This document shows, one piece after another, positions 9,814-18,921 of a DNA stretch of 64,000 nt. A program made the position numbers and the translations under genes. Numbering within the stretch: position 1 is the stretch's first letter; each line of letters opens with the position of its first letter. Origin of the DNA: Ruminococcus sp. AM22-13 (GTDB lineage: Bacteria > Bacillota > Clostridia > Lachnospirales > Lachnospiraceae); assembly GCF_003471165.1 (NCBI RefSeq), contig NZ_QRIL01000014.1:39476-103475 (forward strand), read 5' to 3'. The notes under the pieces are model-generated. The model was not told the DNA's origin. It saw only the letters and a program-made list of their open reading frames with translations, and did not search any database.

Positions 9814-10701
9814 ATGTATAAGATTTTAAAAGCTGAGACACTGGCAGCTAAGATCCATCTTATGGTTGTACACGCACCGCGTGTTGCAAGCCATTGTCAG
9901 CCAGGACAATTTATTATTGTGAAGATGGACGAGAAGGGCGAGAGAATCCCGCTTACTATCTGTGATTATGATCGTGAGGAAGGAACAATTACAATTGTGT
10001 TCCAGGAGGTCGGCGCATCTACTATTAAGATGTCTGAATTAAAAGCAGGAGATTCTTTCCGTGACTTTGTAGGACCTCTTGGATGTCCATCCGAGTTCGT
10101 TAACGAAGATATCGAAGAATTAAAGAAAAAGAAACTGGTATTCGTTGCCGGAGGTGTTGGTACAGCACCTGTATATCCACAGGTTAAATGGCTGCACGAG
10201 CATGGAATCACAGCAGATGTTATCCTTGGTTCCAAGACAAAGAATATGGTAATCCTTGAGAAAGAACTTGCTTCCGTATCTAATCTGTATGTTACAACAG
10301 ATGATGGCTCTTATGGTCGTTCCGGTATGGTTACCAAGACTCTTGAGGATCTGGTAACAAATGAAGGCAAACAGTATGATGTCTGTGTTGCTATCGGACC
10401 AATGATCATGATGAAATTTGTCTGTCTTCTTACTAAGAAACTTGGCATTCATACAATTGTCAGCATGAATCCGATCATGGTTGACGGAACTGGTATGTGT
10501 GGAGCATGCCGCCTTCAGGTTGGCGATGAGATCAAATTTGCCTGCGTAGACGGACCGGAATTCGACGGACATCTCGTTGATTTCGATCAGGCTATGAAGA
10601 GAAGCCAGATGTACAAGACCGAAGAAGGCCGTGCATTACTGAAGCTTCAGGAAGGCGATACCCACCACGGTGGATGCGGACAGTGCGGAGGTGACAAGTA
10701 A
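9814..10701 (+). CDS. nfnA: Sulfide dehydrogenase-like FAD/NAD-binding subunit, NfnA-type
   Basis: 295-residue flavoprotein subunit of NADH-dependent ferredoxin:NADP+ oxidoreductase or a related glutamate synthase-associated complex. The FAD-binding barrel (~1-100) has CQPGQFIIVK and IPLTICDYD. The NAD-binding domain (~105-225) begins VFVAGGVGTAPVYPQVKWL. A C-terminal 2Fe-2S type cysteine cluster (DGTGMCGACR, FACVDGPEF) is followed by a His/Gly/Cys tail (THHGGCGQCGGDK). The start is ATG 9814 after GAGGAGG; an upstream in-frame start at 9730 is unsupported. The stop codon overlaps the start of nfnB, so the two subunits are translationally coupled. Confidence 0.9.
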   Translation: MYKILKAETLAAKIHLMVVHAPRVASHCQPGQFIIVKMDEKGERIPLTICDYDREEGTITIVFQEVGASTIKMSELKAGDSFRDFVGPLGCPSEFVNEDIEELKKKKLVFVAGGVGTAPVYPQVKWLHEHGITADVILGSKTKNMVILEKELASVSNLYVTTDDGSYGRSGMVTKTLEDLVTNEGKQYDVCVAIGPMIMMKFVCLLTKKLGIHTIVSMNPIMVDGTGMCGACRLQVGDEIKFACVDGPEFDGHLVDFDQAMKRSQMYKTEEGRALLKLQEGDTHHGGCGQCGGDK

Positions 10702-12095
10702 TGGCAGATGCAAAGATGTTAAAGAAAGTTCCTGTAAGAGAGCAGGATCCGAAGGTACGTGCAACAAATTTTGAAGAAGTTTGTCTTGGATACAATCAGG
10801 AAGAAGCAATGGAAGAAGCACAGAGATGCTTAGGCTGCAAGAAACCGAAATGTGTAGAAGGCTGCCCTGTATCCATCAACATTCCTGGATTTATTGAACA
10901 GATCAAAGAAGGCAAGATTGAGGAAGCGTATAAAGTAATCGGATTATCTTCCGCACTTCCGGCTATCTGCGGACGTGTATGTCCTCAGGAATCACAGTGC
11001 GAAGGTAAATGTATCCGTGGCGTTAAAGGTGAAGCCGTTTCTATCGGTAAACTGGAGAGATTTGTCGCTGACTATGCCCTGGAACATGACATCAAACCGG
11101 CAGGAGCAGAAGTTAAGAACGGACATAAAGTTGCAGTTATCGGCTCTGGTCCTTCCGGACTTACCTGTGCAGGTGACCTTGCGAAAGCAGGATATGATGT
11201 AACTGTATTCGAAGCTCTTCATGAACTTGGCGGTGTTCTTGTTTACGGTATTCCGGAATTCCGTCTTCCGAAACAGAAAGTTGTTAAGAAAGAGATTGAG
11301 AAAGTTAAAGAATTAGGTGTTAAATTTGAGACTAACGTAGTAATCGGTAAATCCACAACAATCGATCAGCTGATCGAGGATGAAGGATTTGAAGCTGTAT
11401 TTATCGGATCAGGTGCAGGTCTTCCAATGTTTATGGGCATCCCGGGAGAGAATGCAAGTGGTGTATTCTCTGCTAACGAGTACCTTACAAGAAGCAACCT
11501 GATGAAAGCTTTCGATGAGTCTTATGATACACCGATCGCAGCCGGCAAGAAAGTTGCAGTTGTAGGTGGCGGTAACGTTGCTATGGATGCTGCAAGAACA
11601 GCTTTAAGACTTGGCGCTGAAGTACATATCGTATACAGAAGAAGTGAAGCAGAGCTTCCTGCACGAGCAGAAGAAGTTCATCACGCTAAAGAAGAAGGAA
11701 TCATCTTTGATCTTCTTACTAACCCGAAGGAAATCCTTGTTGATGAAAATGGTCATGTAAAAGGTATGAAGGTTGTTAAGATGGAACTTGGTGAGCCGGA
11801 TGCTTCAGGAAGAAGACGCCCGGTTGAGATTCCAGGATCTGAATATGACATGGATGTAGATACAGTTATCATGTCCCTTGGTACTTCACCAAACCCACTG
11901 ATCTCTTCCACAACAAAAGGTCTTGAGATCAACAAGAGAAGATGTATCGTCGCCGAAGAAGAAACAGGTAAGACATCCAAAGACGGCGTATATGCCGGTG
12001 GTGATGCTGTTACAGGTGCAGCTACAGTTATCCTTGCTATGGGTGCAGGTAAAGCTGGTGCCAGAGGTATCGACGAATATCTTAAAAATAAATAA
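10701..12095 (+). CDS. nfnB: NADPH-dependent oxidoreductase, GltD/NfnB-type subunit
   Basis: 464-residue partner of the preceding subunit. It has an N-terminal cysteine motif for 4Fe-4S clusters (CLGCKKPKCVEGCPVSINIPGF; CGRVCPQESQCEGKC), an FAD-binding GSGPSGLTCAGDLAKAGYDV (residue ~147) and an NADPH-binding VVGGGNVAMDAARTALRLGA (residue ~287). The C-terminal GGDAVTGAATVILAMGAGK is typical of glutamate synthase small-subunit folds. With NfnA it probably forms the electron-bifurcating transhydrogenase that couples ferredoxin, NADH and NADPH. No large glutamate synthase subunit is present, which favours Nfn over GltBD. An intrinsic terminator follows. Confidence 0.9.
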   Translation: MADAKMLKKVPVREQDPKVRATNFEEVCLGYNQEEAMEEAQRCLGCKKPKCVEGCPVSINIPGFIEQIKEGKIEEAYKVIGLSSALPAICGRVCPQESQCEGKCIRGVKGEAVSIGKLERFVADYALEHDIKPAGAEVKNGHKVAVIGSGPSGLTCAGDLAKAGYDVTVFEALHELGGVLVYGIPEFRLPKQKVVKKEIEKVKELGVKFETNVVIGKSTTIDQLIEDEGFEAVFIGSGAGLPMFMGIPGENASGVFSANEYLTRSNLMKAFDESYDTPIAAGKKVAVVGGGNVAMDAARTALRLGAEVHIVYRRSEAELPARAEEVHHAKEEGIIFDLLTNPKEILVDENGHVKGMKVVKMELGEPDASGRRRPVEIPGSEYDMDVDTVIMSLGTSPNPLISSTTKGLEINKRRCIVAEEETGKTSKDGVYAGGDAVTGAATVILAMGAGKAGARGIDEYLKNK

Positions 12096-12137
12096 TTGAG
12101 AATTTATTAAGAAATTCTCTTGAATGTCCAAACGCAG

Positions 12138-12173
12138 GGCTCTCTGGCTGGTTTTTCAGTCAGGGGGCTTTTT
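12138..12173 (+). terminator. Intrinsic terminator after nfnB
   Basis: GGCTCTCTGGCT and AGTCAGGGGGCT form a 12-bp stem with several G-U pairs around an 8-nt loop, followed by TTTTT. Confidence 0.7.
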
Positions 12174-12175
12174 GG

Positions 12176-12204
12176 TTGTAAACTATCTTTAAATGTGCTA
12201 TAAT
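12176..12204 (+). promoter_or_regulatory. Sigma-A type promoter upstream of uppP
   Basis: TTGTAA (12176-12181), 17-bp spacer, TATAAT (12199-12204). It starts just after the nfnB terminator and leaves a leader of about 200 nt before uppP. I see no known riboswitch in that leader, and nothing else in the 318-bp gap. Confidence 0.65.
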
Positions 12205-12413
12205 AAATATAATTGTCGGGAAAGAGTTACTGTTTATTTATGCATGTAGTAGCAAAAGACATACAGTATAAATCAGTTGCTGAGAACGGGATAAGCAGCA
12301 ATGAACAAACTAATCGATGAATAATTAGTGTATCTTCGTATTTGGTGTAAGGAACAGTGTATCTGCGAAATGATGTACTAAGGAACATCGGGAAACGGAA
12401 AAAGGATCAGTTT

Positions 12414-13292
12414 ATGATAGTTGTATATTTAATTTTGCTGGCTGTTATTCAGGCAGTGGTGGAATTTCTTCCTGTCAGCAGTATGGGACATCTGTGCGCA
12501 CTGGAACAGCTTATGGGAATAAATCATGGAACAGGCTTGCTGCTGGAAGCGATACTCCATCTGGGGACTGCTGCTGCAATTATATTTTTGTTTCGGAAAG
12601 ATTTAAAGAAGATAGCTCTGGAACTTTTGGGAATGTTTATGGATCTTATCGGGAATCTGAATATTTATATCTATAACAAAAGAACCGGTAAGAATCTGAA
12701 TTATGCAAGAATCGTGACGGGAACATATCGGAAATTAGGGGCACTTCTTGTTATTTCAATGATTCCAACAGCACTTCTGGGATTCACAGGAAGGAGACTG
12801 GCGCTTTTGGCGGCTGATTCGCCAATCGTTCCGGGAATTGGATTTTTACTTACGGGAGTACTGCTTCTGGTAACTGATCTGAATAAGTCCGGTGGAAAAA
12901 AAGGTCCGAAAGAGGCTTCTTATGACAGCGCCATGTGGATTGGTATCTGTCAGGGACTTGCGGTTTTTCCGGGCATTTCAAGAATGGGACTTACATTATG
13001 CGCTGCACTTTTATGTGGATATAATCGTAAATTTGCGGTGCGTTTTTCAGTGTTTATGAACCTTCCTGCAATCGTAGGCGCTTTTTTTACTGAGATAGGA
13101 AATTTCGGTGCTTCTGAGATGACAGTTGGACTTGGTTTTGCGTATGTATTTGCAATGGTTATTGCAGGATTTGTGGGCTGTCTTGTGATACGAAGTACGG
13201 TTGCGATGGCTCAGAATATGAAACTGCGTTATTTTGCATATTATTCATTTGCGGTCGGTATTATTACACTGGCATTGAATTTTGTTCTATAA
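12414..13292 (+). CDS. uppP: Undecaprenyl-diphosphatase (BacA/UppP family)
   Basis: 292-residue polytopic membrane protein of the BacA family that recycles undecaprenyl pyrophosphate to the monophosphate carrier for wall synthesis; related proteins affect bacitracin sensitivity. The N-terminal motif reads VVEFLPVSSMGHL (usual form EFLPISSTGHL). The second motif reads FPGISRMGLTLCAALLCG where most relatives have PGTSRSGATI. Catalytic Glu, Arg and Ser residues remain, but the Ser after Arg is Met, so specificity may differ. The start is ATG 12414 with AAAAGGA upstream; an earlier in-frame start at 12357 would add a hydrophilic extension before the first membrane segment. Confidence 0.88.
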   Translation: MIVVYLILLAVIQAVVEFLPVSSMGHLCALEQLMGINHGTGLLLEAILHLGTAAAIIFLFRKDLKKIALELLGMFMDLIGNLNIYIYNKRTGKNLNYARIVTGTYRKLGALLVISMIPTALLGFTGRRLALLAADSPIVPGIGFLLTGVLLLVTDLNKSGGKKGPKEASYDSAMWIGICQGLAVFPGISRMGLTLCAALLCGYNRKFAVRFSVFMNLPAIVGAFFTEIGNFGASEMTVGLGFAYVFAMVIAGFVGCLVIRSTVAMAQNMKLRYFAYYSFAVGIITLALNFVL

Positions 13293-13421
13293 GGGCCAGT
13301 ATACTAATAAGGTGATTTCTAGGATATGAGGCCGGGAGTATCGGAGGTTTCAGGTATGTACGGCAAACGAAGGAATTATTCGTGAGAGATATAAAAGAGA
13401 ATTAAGGAGGGAAGCCTTATA

Positions 13422-16157
13422 ATGGCAGCATCAAAGAGTAAGAATACCGGACGTTCGGGGAAAGGTACAAAAAATACAAGGAATGCGAAAAAGCCGACGG
13501 CTATGGAGCAGGAAGTAGGTAAATTTCAGACAGAGATTATAATATTTGTGATCCTGGCAGCATGCGTGATTCTGATGGCAAGCAATTTTGGCGTGGGAGG
13601 TTTTGTAGGAGATGCGATCAGTAACTTCTGTTTTGGACTGATGGGCCTGATGGCATATTTATTTCCAATCGTGTTCTTTTTAGAAGCGGCTTTTATTCTG
13701 ATCAACAGGACGAATCGTCTGGCATATAAGAAACTTGCGGCAGCATTTGTAATGTTTTTATTTATGTGCGGAGCTGCACAGCTTCTTACGGATGGCTATA
13801 TGAAAAGCACGACTTTGCTGGATTACTTTTCATTAAGCGCGGATTATAAAACTGGAGGCGGACTGATTGGTGGAGCAATCTGTATTTCAATCACATCTGC
13901 ATTTGGTACGATTGGTGGTTATGTTATCATTATTCTGGCGTTTGTTGTCTGCATGATCATTATTACACAGCGTTCGCTGCTGGATTTTATAACTATGATC
14001 GTTATAAAGATATGTGATTTTGTAAAAGAGGGACATACACGATATGTTCAGGGACAGCCTGAGCGTGCGATGCGCAGGGAGGAGCGTGCCCGTGAACGCC
14101 AGCTTATGCGTGAAGAAAGACGTGAAGAACGAATCCGCAGACTGGAAGAGGAGATCGGAGATGATGAGATTTCAGATGATGATTTCCTTCTTGATCCGGC
14201 TGAAGCGAAAAAAATGAAAAAAGGTGGATTTCTTGAAGGTACCAAACTGACAGGATATCCGGAGGAGAAACCGAAGAAAAAGAAAAAAAGAATCAGTGAA
14301 GAAGAAAAGACGGTATCAAGAGCATCGGAAATGTCAGCAGAAGATGCAGGTACTGATACAGCTCATGAGAATATAAATCAGGAGCAGGATGAAACTGCGA
14401 CAAAATATATGAGTTCCCCGATGAATTTTGAAATTCACAGAGCTGATACTACATCAGATATATACGAAAATGAGAATATTCCTCAGGAAGAAGATTTATT
14501 TGCTGAGAAAGAAGAGGCTTACGCAGACACTGTTTCCAGGTCTTCTGAACAAGCGAAAGTGCCGGAGGATGTGCCCCCTTTTCAGGAGGAGAAGGCACCA
14601 CGGCAGCCTTCGAGGAACCCTAAATCTTCTCAGAAAGAGATCCAGAGCGGAATTGTAAATATTCAGCATGAGATTATCCAGCAGGAAGAAGCCGTAAAAA
14701 AAGAATACAAATTTCCTACATTAAATCTTCTTAAAAAAGGAAGCAATAAATCACAGGGAGATTCTGATGCATATCTGCGTAAAACAGCACAGAAGCTTCA
14801 GGAAGTATTACATAACTTCGGAGTAAATGTGACAGTGATGAATGTAAGCTGCGGCCCTACGGTTACCCGCTATGAGCTCCAGCCGGAGATGGGAGTGAAG
14901 GTCAGCAAGATCGTTGGTCTTGCAGATGACATCAAGCTTAACCTTGCAACTCCTGATATCCGTATTGAGGCACCGATTCCGGGAAAGGCAGCAGTAGGAA
15001 TTGAGGTTCCGAATAAAGAGAACAGTACGGTTATGCTCAGAGATCTGCTTCAGTCAGAAGAATTCCAGAAAGCGAAATCCAAGCTATCTTTTGCTGTAGG
15101 TAAGGATATTGCAGGAAAGACAGTTGTAACGGATATTGCGAAGATGCCGCATCTTCTGATCGCCGGTGCAACAGGTTCCGGTAAATCCGTATGTATCAAT
15201 ACTTTGATCATCAGTATTTTATATAAAGCGAAACCTGAAGAAGTAAAGCTTATTATGATTGACCCTAAAGTAGTAGAACTTAGTGTTTATAATGGAATTC
15301 CGCACCTGTTTATTCCGGTCGTAACAGATCCGAAAAAAGCGGCAGGAGCTTTAAACTGGGCGGTACAGGAGATGACAAATCGTTACAATACTTTCGCAGA
15401 GTATGGTGTGCGTAATCTGGATGAATATAACAGAAAAGCAGAACAGATCAAGGAGGCAGGAGCGGAAGAAGAACCGGTGAAGATGCCTCAGATCGTAATC
15501 ATTGTGGACGAGCTTGCAGACCTTATGATGGTTGCACCGGGTGAGGTGGAAGATGCGATCTGCCGTCTGGCTCAGCTTGCGCGTGCTGCCGGTATTCATC
15601 TGATCATTGCGACACAGAGACCATCTGTAAACGTTATTACCGGTCTGATCAAGGCGAACATGCCTTCTCGAATTGCTTTTTCTGTATCCTCTGGTGTCGA
15701 TTCCAGAACAATCCTGGATATGAATGGGGCAGAGAAACTTCTTGGAAAAGGTGATATGCTCTTTTATCCGCAGGGATATCAGAAACCGGCGAGACTTCAG
15801 GGAGCGTTTGTTTCTGATGATGAAGTCAGTGCGGTGGTTGAGTTTCTTGCAGATAAGAATCCGGGAGTACAATATAACCAGCAGATTGAGCAGCAGGTGA
15901 ACTCTCCTGTAACAGCAGCAGGAATGTCTGGTGATGACAGGGATGTACATTTCGAGGAAGCTGGTAAGTTTATCATTGAAAAAGAGAAAGCTTCCATTGG
16001 CATGCTTCAGAGAATGTTTAAAATTGGCTTTAATCGTGCTGCCAGAATTATGGATCAGCTTTGCGATGCAGGTGTAGTTGGTCCGGAAGAAGGGACTAAA
16101 CCGAGAAAAGTTCTTATGTCTATGGAAGAATTTCAGAATTATCTTGAGAACCAGTAA
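13422..16157 (+). CDS. DNA translocase FtsK/SpoIIIE
   Basis: 911-residue membrane-anchored DNA pump for chromosome segregation at division or sporulation septa. Four hydrophobic segments lie within residues ~35-195. A long charged linker follows (~205-440, with Arg/Glu-rich REERARERQLMREERREE), then the alpha domain. The motor domain has Walker A GATGSGKSVCINTL (~residue 583), Walker B IVIIVDELADLMMVA and the IIATQRPSVNVITG loop. The C-terminal gamma winged helix (~845-911) reads MLQRMFKIGFNRAARIMDQL. The start is ATG 13422 after AAGGAGGG. FtsK and SpoIIIE roles cannot be separated from this window alone. The following gene starts 14 bp after the stop codon. Confidence 0.96.
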   Translation: MAASKSKNTGRSGKGTKNTRNAKKPTAMEQEVGKFQTEIIIFVILAACVILMASNFGVGGFVGDAISNFCFGLMGLMAYLFPIVFFLEAAFILINRTNRLAYKKLAAAFVMFLFMCGAAQLLTDGYMKSTTLLDYFSLSADYKTGGGLIGGAICISITSAFGTIGGYVIIILAFVVCMIIITQRSLLDFITMIVIKICDFVKEGHTRYVQGQPERAMRREERARERQLMREERREERIRRLEEEIGDDEISDDDFLLDPAEAKKMKKGGFLEGTKLTGYPEEKPKKKKKRISEEEKTVSRASEMSAEDAGTDTAHENINQEQDETATKYMSSPMNFEIHRADTTSDIYENENIPQEEDLFAEKEEAYADTVSRSSEQAKVPEDVPPFQEEKAPRQPSRNPKSSQKEIQSGIVNIQHEIIQQEEAVKKEYKFPTLNLLKKGSNKSQGDSDAYLRKTAQKLQEVLHNFGVNVTVMNVSCGPTVTRYELQPEMGVKVSKIVGLADDIKLNLATPDIRIEAPIPGKAAVGIEVPNKENSTVMLRDLLQSEEFQKAKSKLSFAVGKDIAGKTVVTDIAKMPHLLIAGATGSGKSVCINTLIISILYKAKPEEVKLIMIDPKVVELSVYNGIPHLFIPVVTDPKKAAGALNWAVQEMTNRYNTFAEYGVRNLDEYNRKAEQIKEAGAEEEPVKMPQIVIIVDELADLMMVAPGEVEDAICRLAQLARAAGIHLIIATQRPSVNVITGLIKANMPSRIAFSVSSGVDSRTILDMNGAEKLLGKGDMLFYPQGYQKPARLQGAFVSDDEVSAVVEFLADKNPGVQYNQQIEQQVNSPVTAAGMSGDDRDVHFEEAGKFIIEKEKASIGMLQRMFKIGFNRAARIMDQLCDAGVVGPEEGTKPRKVLMSMEEFQNYLENQ

Positions 16158-16170
16158 GTGAGGACTGCCT

Positions 16171-17271
16171 ATGAAATGTCCGAAATGTCACAAAGAAGTG
16201 GAGAAGGGGTCTTTGTATTGCCCGTATTGTCTTGCAGAGATACCTTGGGTAAAAGAGTTTGATTCTGTAGAAACACTTATGAAGAAAGAACAGCAGAATC
16301 GTCCGCCACAGAAGAAATCCAAGTTTAAATATTTTAATAAATTAAAAAAATGGAAGAGAAAAAAACGATATATCAGACATATCAGTAAAAAACAGCTGAT
16401 ATGTCTTGTGGCATTTGCGGCAATATTGCTGGGGGCACTGTGTTATCGGCAGTTACATTCTTTTTCGGCTTTGTATTCCGGCGCAAAGAGGCAGTATGAA
16501 CAGCAGAATTATGAAAGGGCATTAAAGATTGCGGAAGATGCCCTTGATTTGAAACCGGAAAGTGAGGCTGCAAATCTCTTGTTGGCGAAGAGTATGGAGA
16601 AGCTGGGAGACAGGAAATCAGCAATTCTTGTTTTGAAACCTTTTATACGTAATAAAACTGCCGGAGTGTCATTATACAGGGAATATGTGGAGTTTCTTGT
16701 ACAGAACGGAAATACTGAGGAAGTAAGAAATGTACTGAAACATGCAAGTAAGGAAGTTCAGGATAAATGCAGTGATTATATCTGCGAAACTCCTGTGTCA
16801 AATCCTGCGTCGGGTACTTATGCATCGGTACAGACTCTGGAATTGAGGGCAGATCATGCCCGGATTTATTATACTCTGGATGGAAGTGTACCTACAAAAG
16901 ACAGTGCGTTGTATACAGAGCCGATTACTTTGAGAGAGGGAACGACAGAAGTTAAAGCGATTGGTGTGAATGATAAAGGCATTGAGAGTGATATGATCTA
17001 CAGAAAATATGTGATTGTTCTGAAGACACCAGATGCACCAGAGGTAACACCAAAGTCCGGCGATTATGATAAGAAAACCAAAATAAAAGTGACTGTGCCG
17101 GATGGATGTAAGGCATATTACGCGTTTGATTCTCAGCCGGATATTAACAGTACACTTTATGAACAGCCAATATCCATGCCTGTTGGATATCATAAATTAA
17201 ATGTGATTCTTGTAGCTGCCAATGGTAAGGTCAGTAAGGTGACTACGATGGAGTATTATCTGCAATATTAG
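16171..17271 (+). CDS. Zinc-ribbon membrane protein with TPR and chitobiase-like C-terminal repeats
   Basis: 366-residue protein of unknown function, probably cotranscribed with ftsK. It has an N-terminal zinc ribbon CPKCHKEVEKGSLYCPYC (residues 3-20), a basic cytosolic stretch and one membrane segment near 75-95 (QLICLVAFAAILLGALCY). The extracytoplasmic part has a TPR-like helical region (~105-200, YERALKIAEDALDLKPESEAANLLLAKSMEKLGDRKSAIL). Two beta repeats follow, resembling the chitobiase/FN3-associated C-terminal domain (ARIYYTLDGSVPTKDSALYTEPITL and a second copy at CKAYYAFDSQPDINSTLYEQPISM). The cytosolic zinc ribbon joined to a surface domain suggests a signalling or scaffolding role, which is inference. 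Confidence 0.8.
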   Translation: MKCPKCHKEVEKGSLYCPYCLAEIPWVKEFDSVETLMKKEQQNRPPQKKSKFKYFNKLKKWKRKKRYIRHISKKQLICLVAFAAILLGALCYRQLHSFSALYSGAKRQYEQQNYERALKIAEDALDLKPESEAANLLLAKSMEKLGDRKSAILVLKPFIRNKTAGVSLYREYVEFLVQNGNTEEVRNVLKHASKEVQDKCSDYICETPVSNPASGTYASVQTLELRADHARIYYTLDGSVPTKDSALYTEPITLREGTTEVKAIGVNDKGIESDMIYRKYVIVLKTPDAPEVTPKSGDYDKKTKIKVTVPDGCKAYYAFDSQPDINSTLYEQPISMPVGYHKLNVILVAANGKVSKVTTMEYYLQY

Positions 17272-17302
17272 TGGCTGTTTATTTGGGATTAGAATATATC
17301 GG

Positions 17303-17343
17303 ATTACTGTTCGCAGGCAATATCCCGCGAAGTGGACAGTAAC
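17303..17343. repeat. Short copy of the GTTACTGTTCAC repeat family
   Basis: 41-bp remnant with ends ATTACTGTTC and GTGGACAGTAAC around CGCAGGCAATATCCCGCGAA. Flanking target duplications are not visible. Confidence 0.6.
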
Positions 17344-17378
17344 TTTGTTGACACATTAGAAATAAGGAAGATTAAATA

Positions 17379-17858
17379 ATGGAAATCCGTATTATTACAG
17401 TTGGAAAGATTAAAGAGAAATATTTATCTGATGGAATTGCAGAATATGCGAAACGACTCAGCAGATACTGTAAACTGACTTTTTGTCAGGTAGCCGATGA
17501 GAAAACACCTGATAAGGCATCGGAAGCATTAAATATACAGATCAAAGATACAGAGGGAGAGCGTCTGATGAAGCATATCCGGGAACAGGATTATGTGATC
17601 GCGCTGGCGATTGATGGAAAAATGCTGGATTCGGTAGAGCTTTCTGAAAAGATTGAAAAACTGGGGGTTTCTGGTATCAGCTCCATTGCTTTTGTAATCG
17701 GCGGATCACTGGGATTAAGCGACAGGGTGTTAAAACGTGCGGATTATAAGCTGAGTTTTTCAAAGATGACATTTCCTCATCAGTTGATGCAGATGATTCT
17801 TCTGGAACAGATATACAGAAGTTACCGCATCATGAACCATGAGCCATATCACAAATAA
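17379..17858 (+). CDS. rlmH: 23S rRNA (pseudouridine1915-N3)-methyltransferase RlmH
   Basis: 159-residue SPOUT methyltransferase that modifies helix 69 of 23S rRNA using S-adenosylmethionine. The full family length is present. N-terminal [16 protein letters not shown], central [11 protein letters not shown], and the trefoil-knot region [11 protein letters not shown] with [34 protein letters not shown] match the family. The start is ATG 17379 with AAGGAAG upstream. Confidence 0.96.
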   Translation: MEIRIITVGKIKEKYLSDGIAEYAKRLSRYCKLTFCQVADEKTPDKASEALNIQIKDTEGERLMKHIREQDYVIALAIDGKMLDSVELSEKIEKLGVSGISSIAFVIGGSLGLSDRVLKRADYKLSFSKMTFPHQLMQMILLEQIYRSYRIMNHEPYHK

Positions 17859-17894
17859 ATGCGGGATTTCTGCGGATGGTGAATATCTGATAGG

Positions 17895-17979
17895 ATATTA
17901 TAATGATGTTAAGTTCAAAAGTCTTATCGTGCAAGCACGAACGACTTTCTGATCTTTTGATCCTGACATCTTATAATAT
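17895..17979. repeat. Long imperfect palindrome between rlmH and the DUF2284 gene
   Basis: The ends ATATTATAATGATGT and ACATCTTATAATAT are nearly complementary, with further pairing inward (TCAAAAG with CTTTTGA; CGTGC with GCACG at the tip). It could be a small mobile repeat or a structured leader for the next gene. No target duplication was recognised. Confidence 0.55.
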
Positions 17980-18023
17980 GAGTGCTGCACAATACGAATA
18001 TAAAATGAAAGAAGACAAAAGAC

Positions 18024-18560
18024 ATGAACACAGAAAAATTTGAAGAGTTTATTTCGCAATATCCCATTTTTGAATATCGTTTGCTTGATACAAAGGATAT
18101 CGGAGTAGAAGAGCGCGTGCGTACGATCTGCAGAGAAGAATGTGAGCGTTATGATTCTACCTGGGCCTGTCCGCCGGCAGTGGGTACTTTAGAGGAATGT
18201 GAAAAGAAAATAAGAAGTTTTCCACAGGCTGTTTTCTTTTCCAGTGTGGCGGAAGTTTCGGATATTATGAATATGGAAGAAATGTTATCTACCAGACATG
18301 CGCACGAAGATCTGACCACAGAGGTGGGAAAATACCTGAACAGGGAAGGATATGAGACATATATCCTTTCGACAGAATCCTGCGATATCTGTGAAAAATG
18401 CGCATACAAGGAAGGAAAACCCTGCAGGCATCCAGAGCGGATGCATCCATGTCTGGAGAGCCATGGCGTGGTAGTAAATGAGATCGTAGAGCGCGAATCT
18501 ATGGAATATAATCTTGGAGGAAATACCATTCTGTGGTTTTCTATGGTTCTGTTTCGTTAA
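18024..18560 (+). CDS. DUF2284 predicted metal-binding protein
   Basis: 178-residue cytosolic protein of the DUF2284 family. Cysteines cluster in ICREECERYDSTWACPPAVG (~35-55) and in CDICEKCAYKEGKPCRHPERMHPC (~120-143), a pattern suited to metal or iron-sulfur binding. The function of the family is unknown. The start is ATG 18024. It lies alone between a long palindrome and the terminator-like hairpin that precedes yqfC. The final residues LWFSMVLF are hydrophobic, but there is no clear membrane segment. Confidence 0.85.
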   Translation: MNTEKFEEFISQYPIFEYRLLDTKDIGVEERVRTICREECERYDSTWACPPAVGTLEECEKKIRSFPQAVFFSSVAEVSDIMNMEEMLSTRHAHEDLTTEVGKYLNREGYETYILSTESCDICEKCAYKEGKPCRHPERMHPCLESHGVVVNEIVERESMEYNLGGNTILWFSMVLFR

Positions 18561-18574
18561 ACTGGAATTTGTAT

Positions 18575-18620
18575 AATCTCTCCGGCATAGACTGATACTA
18601 AAAGCCGGAGGGATTTTTTT
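18575..18620 (+). promoter_or_regulatory. Terminator-like hairpin masking the yqfC ribosome binding site
   Basis: AATCTCTCCGGC (18575-18586) pairs with GCCGGAGGGATT (18604-18615, one G-U) across a 17-nt loop, then a T run to 18620. The GGAGGG in the 3' arm is the only ribosome binding site for ATG 18621. It can terminate the DUF2284 transcript and block translation of read-through RNA. Confidence 0.72.
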
Positions 18621-18905
18621 ATGGGAAAATTGGGACGGTGGAAGGAACAGATGGTATCAGCGTTAGAGATTCCTCCTGATCTGGCATATAGTGAAACGAT
18701 TATTACTATGACTGGTTCAATGGAAATTCTCATTGAGAATTATAAGTCTATTTCCAGATATACACCTACAGAAATTGTAGTCCGGTCTCTTCGGGGAAAG
18801 GTAAGCATCTGTGGAAAAAATCTGGAGATTCTCTGGTATACTTCCAGCGCAATGAAGGTGACCGGGAATATCTCAGGTATTTATCCAAAGAAGCAGATGA
18901 CATAA
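18621..18905 (+). CDS. yqfC: Sporulation protein YqfC
   Basis: 94-residue YqfC-family protein, conserved in endospore formers and expressed in the mother cell under sigma-E in Bacillus. The family pattern is visible as LEIPPDLAYSETIITMTGSMEILIENYKSI and VRSLRGKVSICGKNLEI. yqfD follows with a 16-bp gap, as in other Firmicutes. The start ATG 18621 follows a GGAGGG embedded in a terminator-like hairpin. A sigma-E promoter was not identified. Confidence 0.9.
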   Translation: MGKLGRWKEQMVSALEIPPDLAYSETIITMTGSMEILIENYKSISRYTPTEIVVRSLRGKVSICGKNLEILWYTSSAMKVTGNISGIYPKKQMT

Positions 18906-18921
18906 AAATCAGGTGGTGGGA

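Noticed and set aside
10701..12095. Assignment as glutamate synthase small subunit GltD
   Set aside because: It is fused in operon with an NfnA-like subunit and no large GltB subunit is nearby, so Nfn is the better call.
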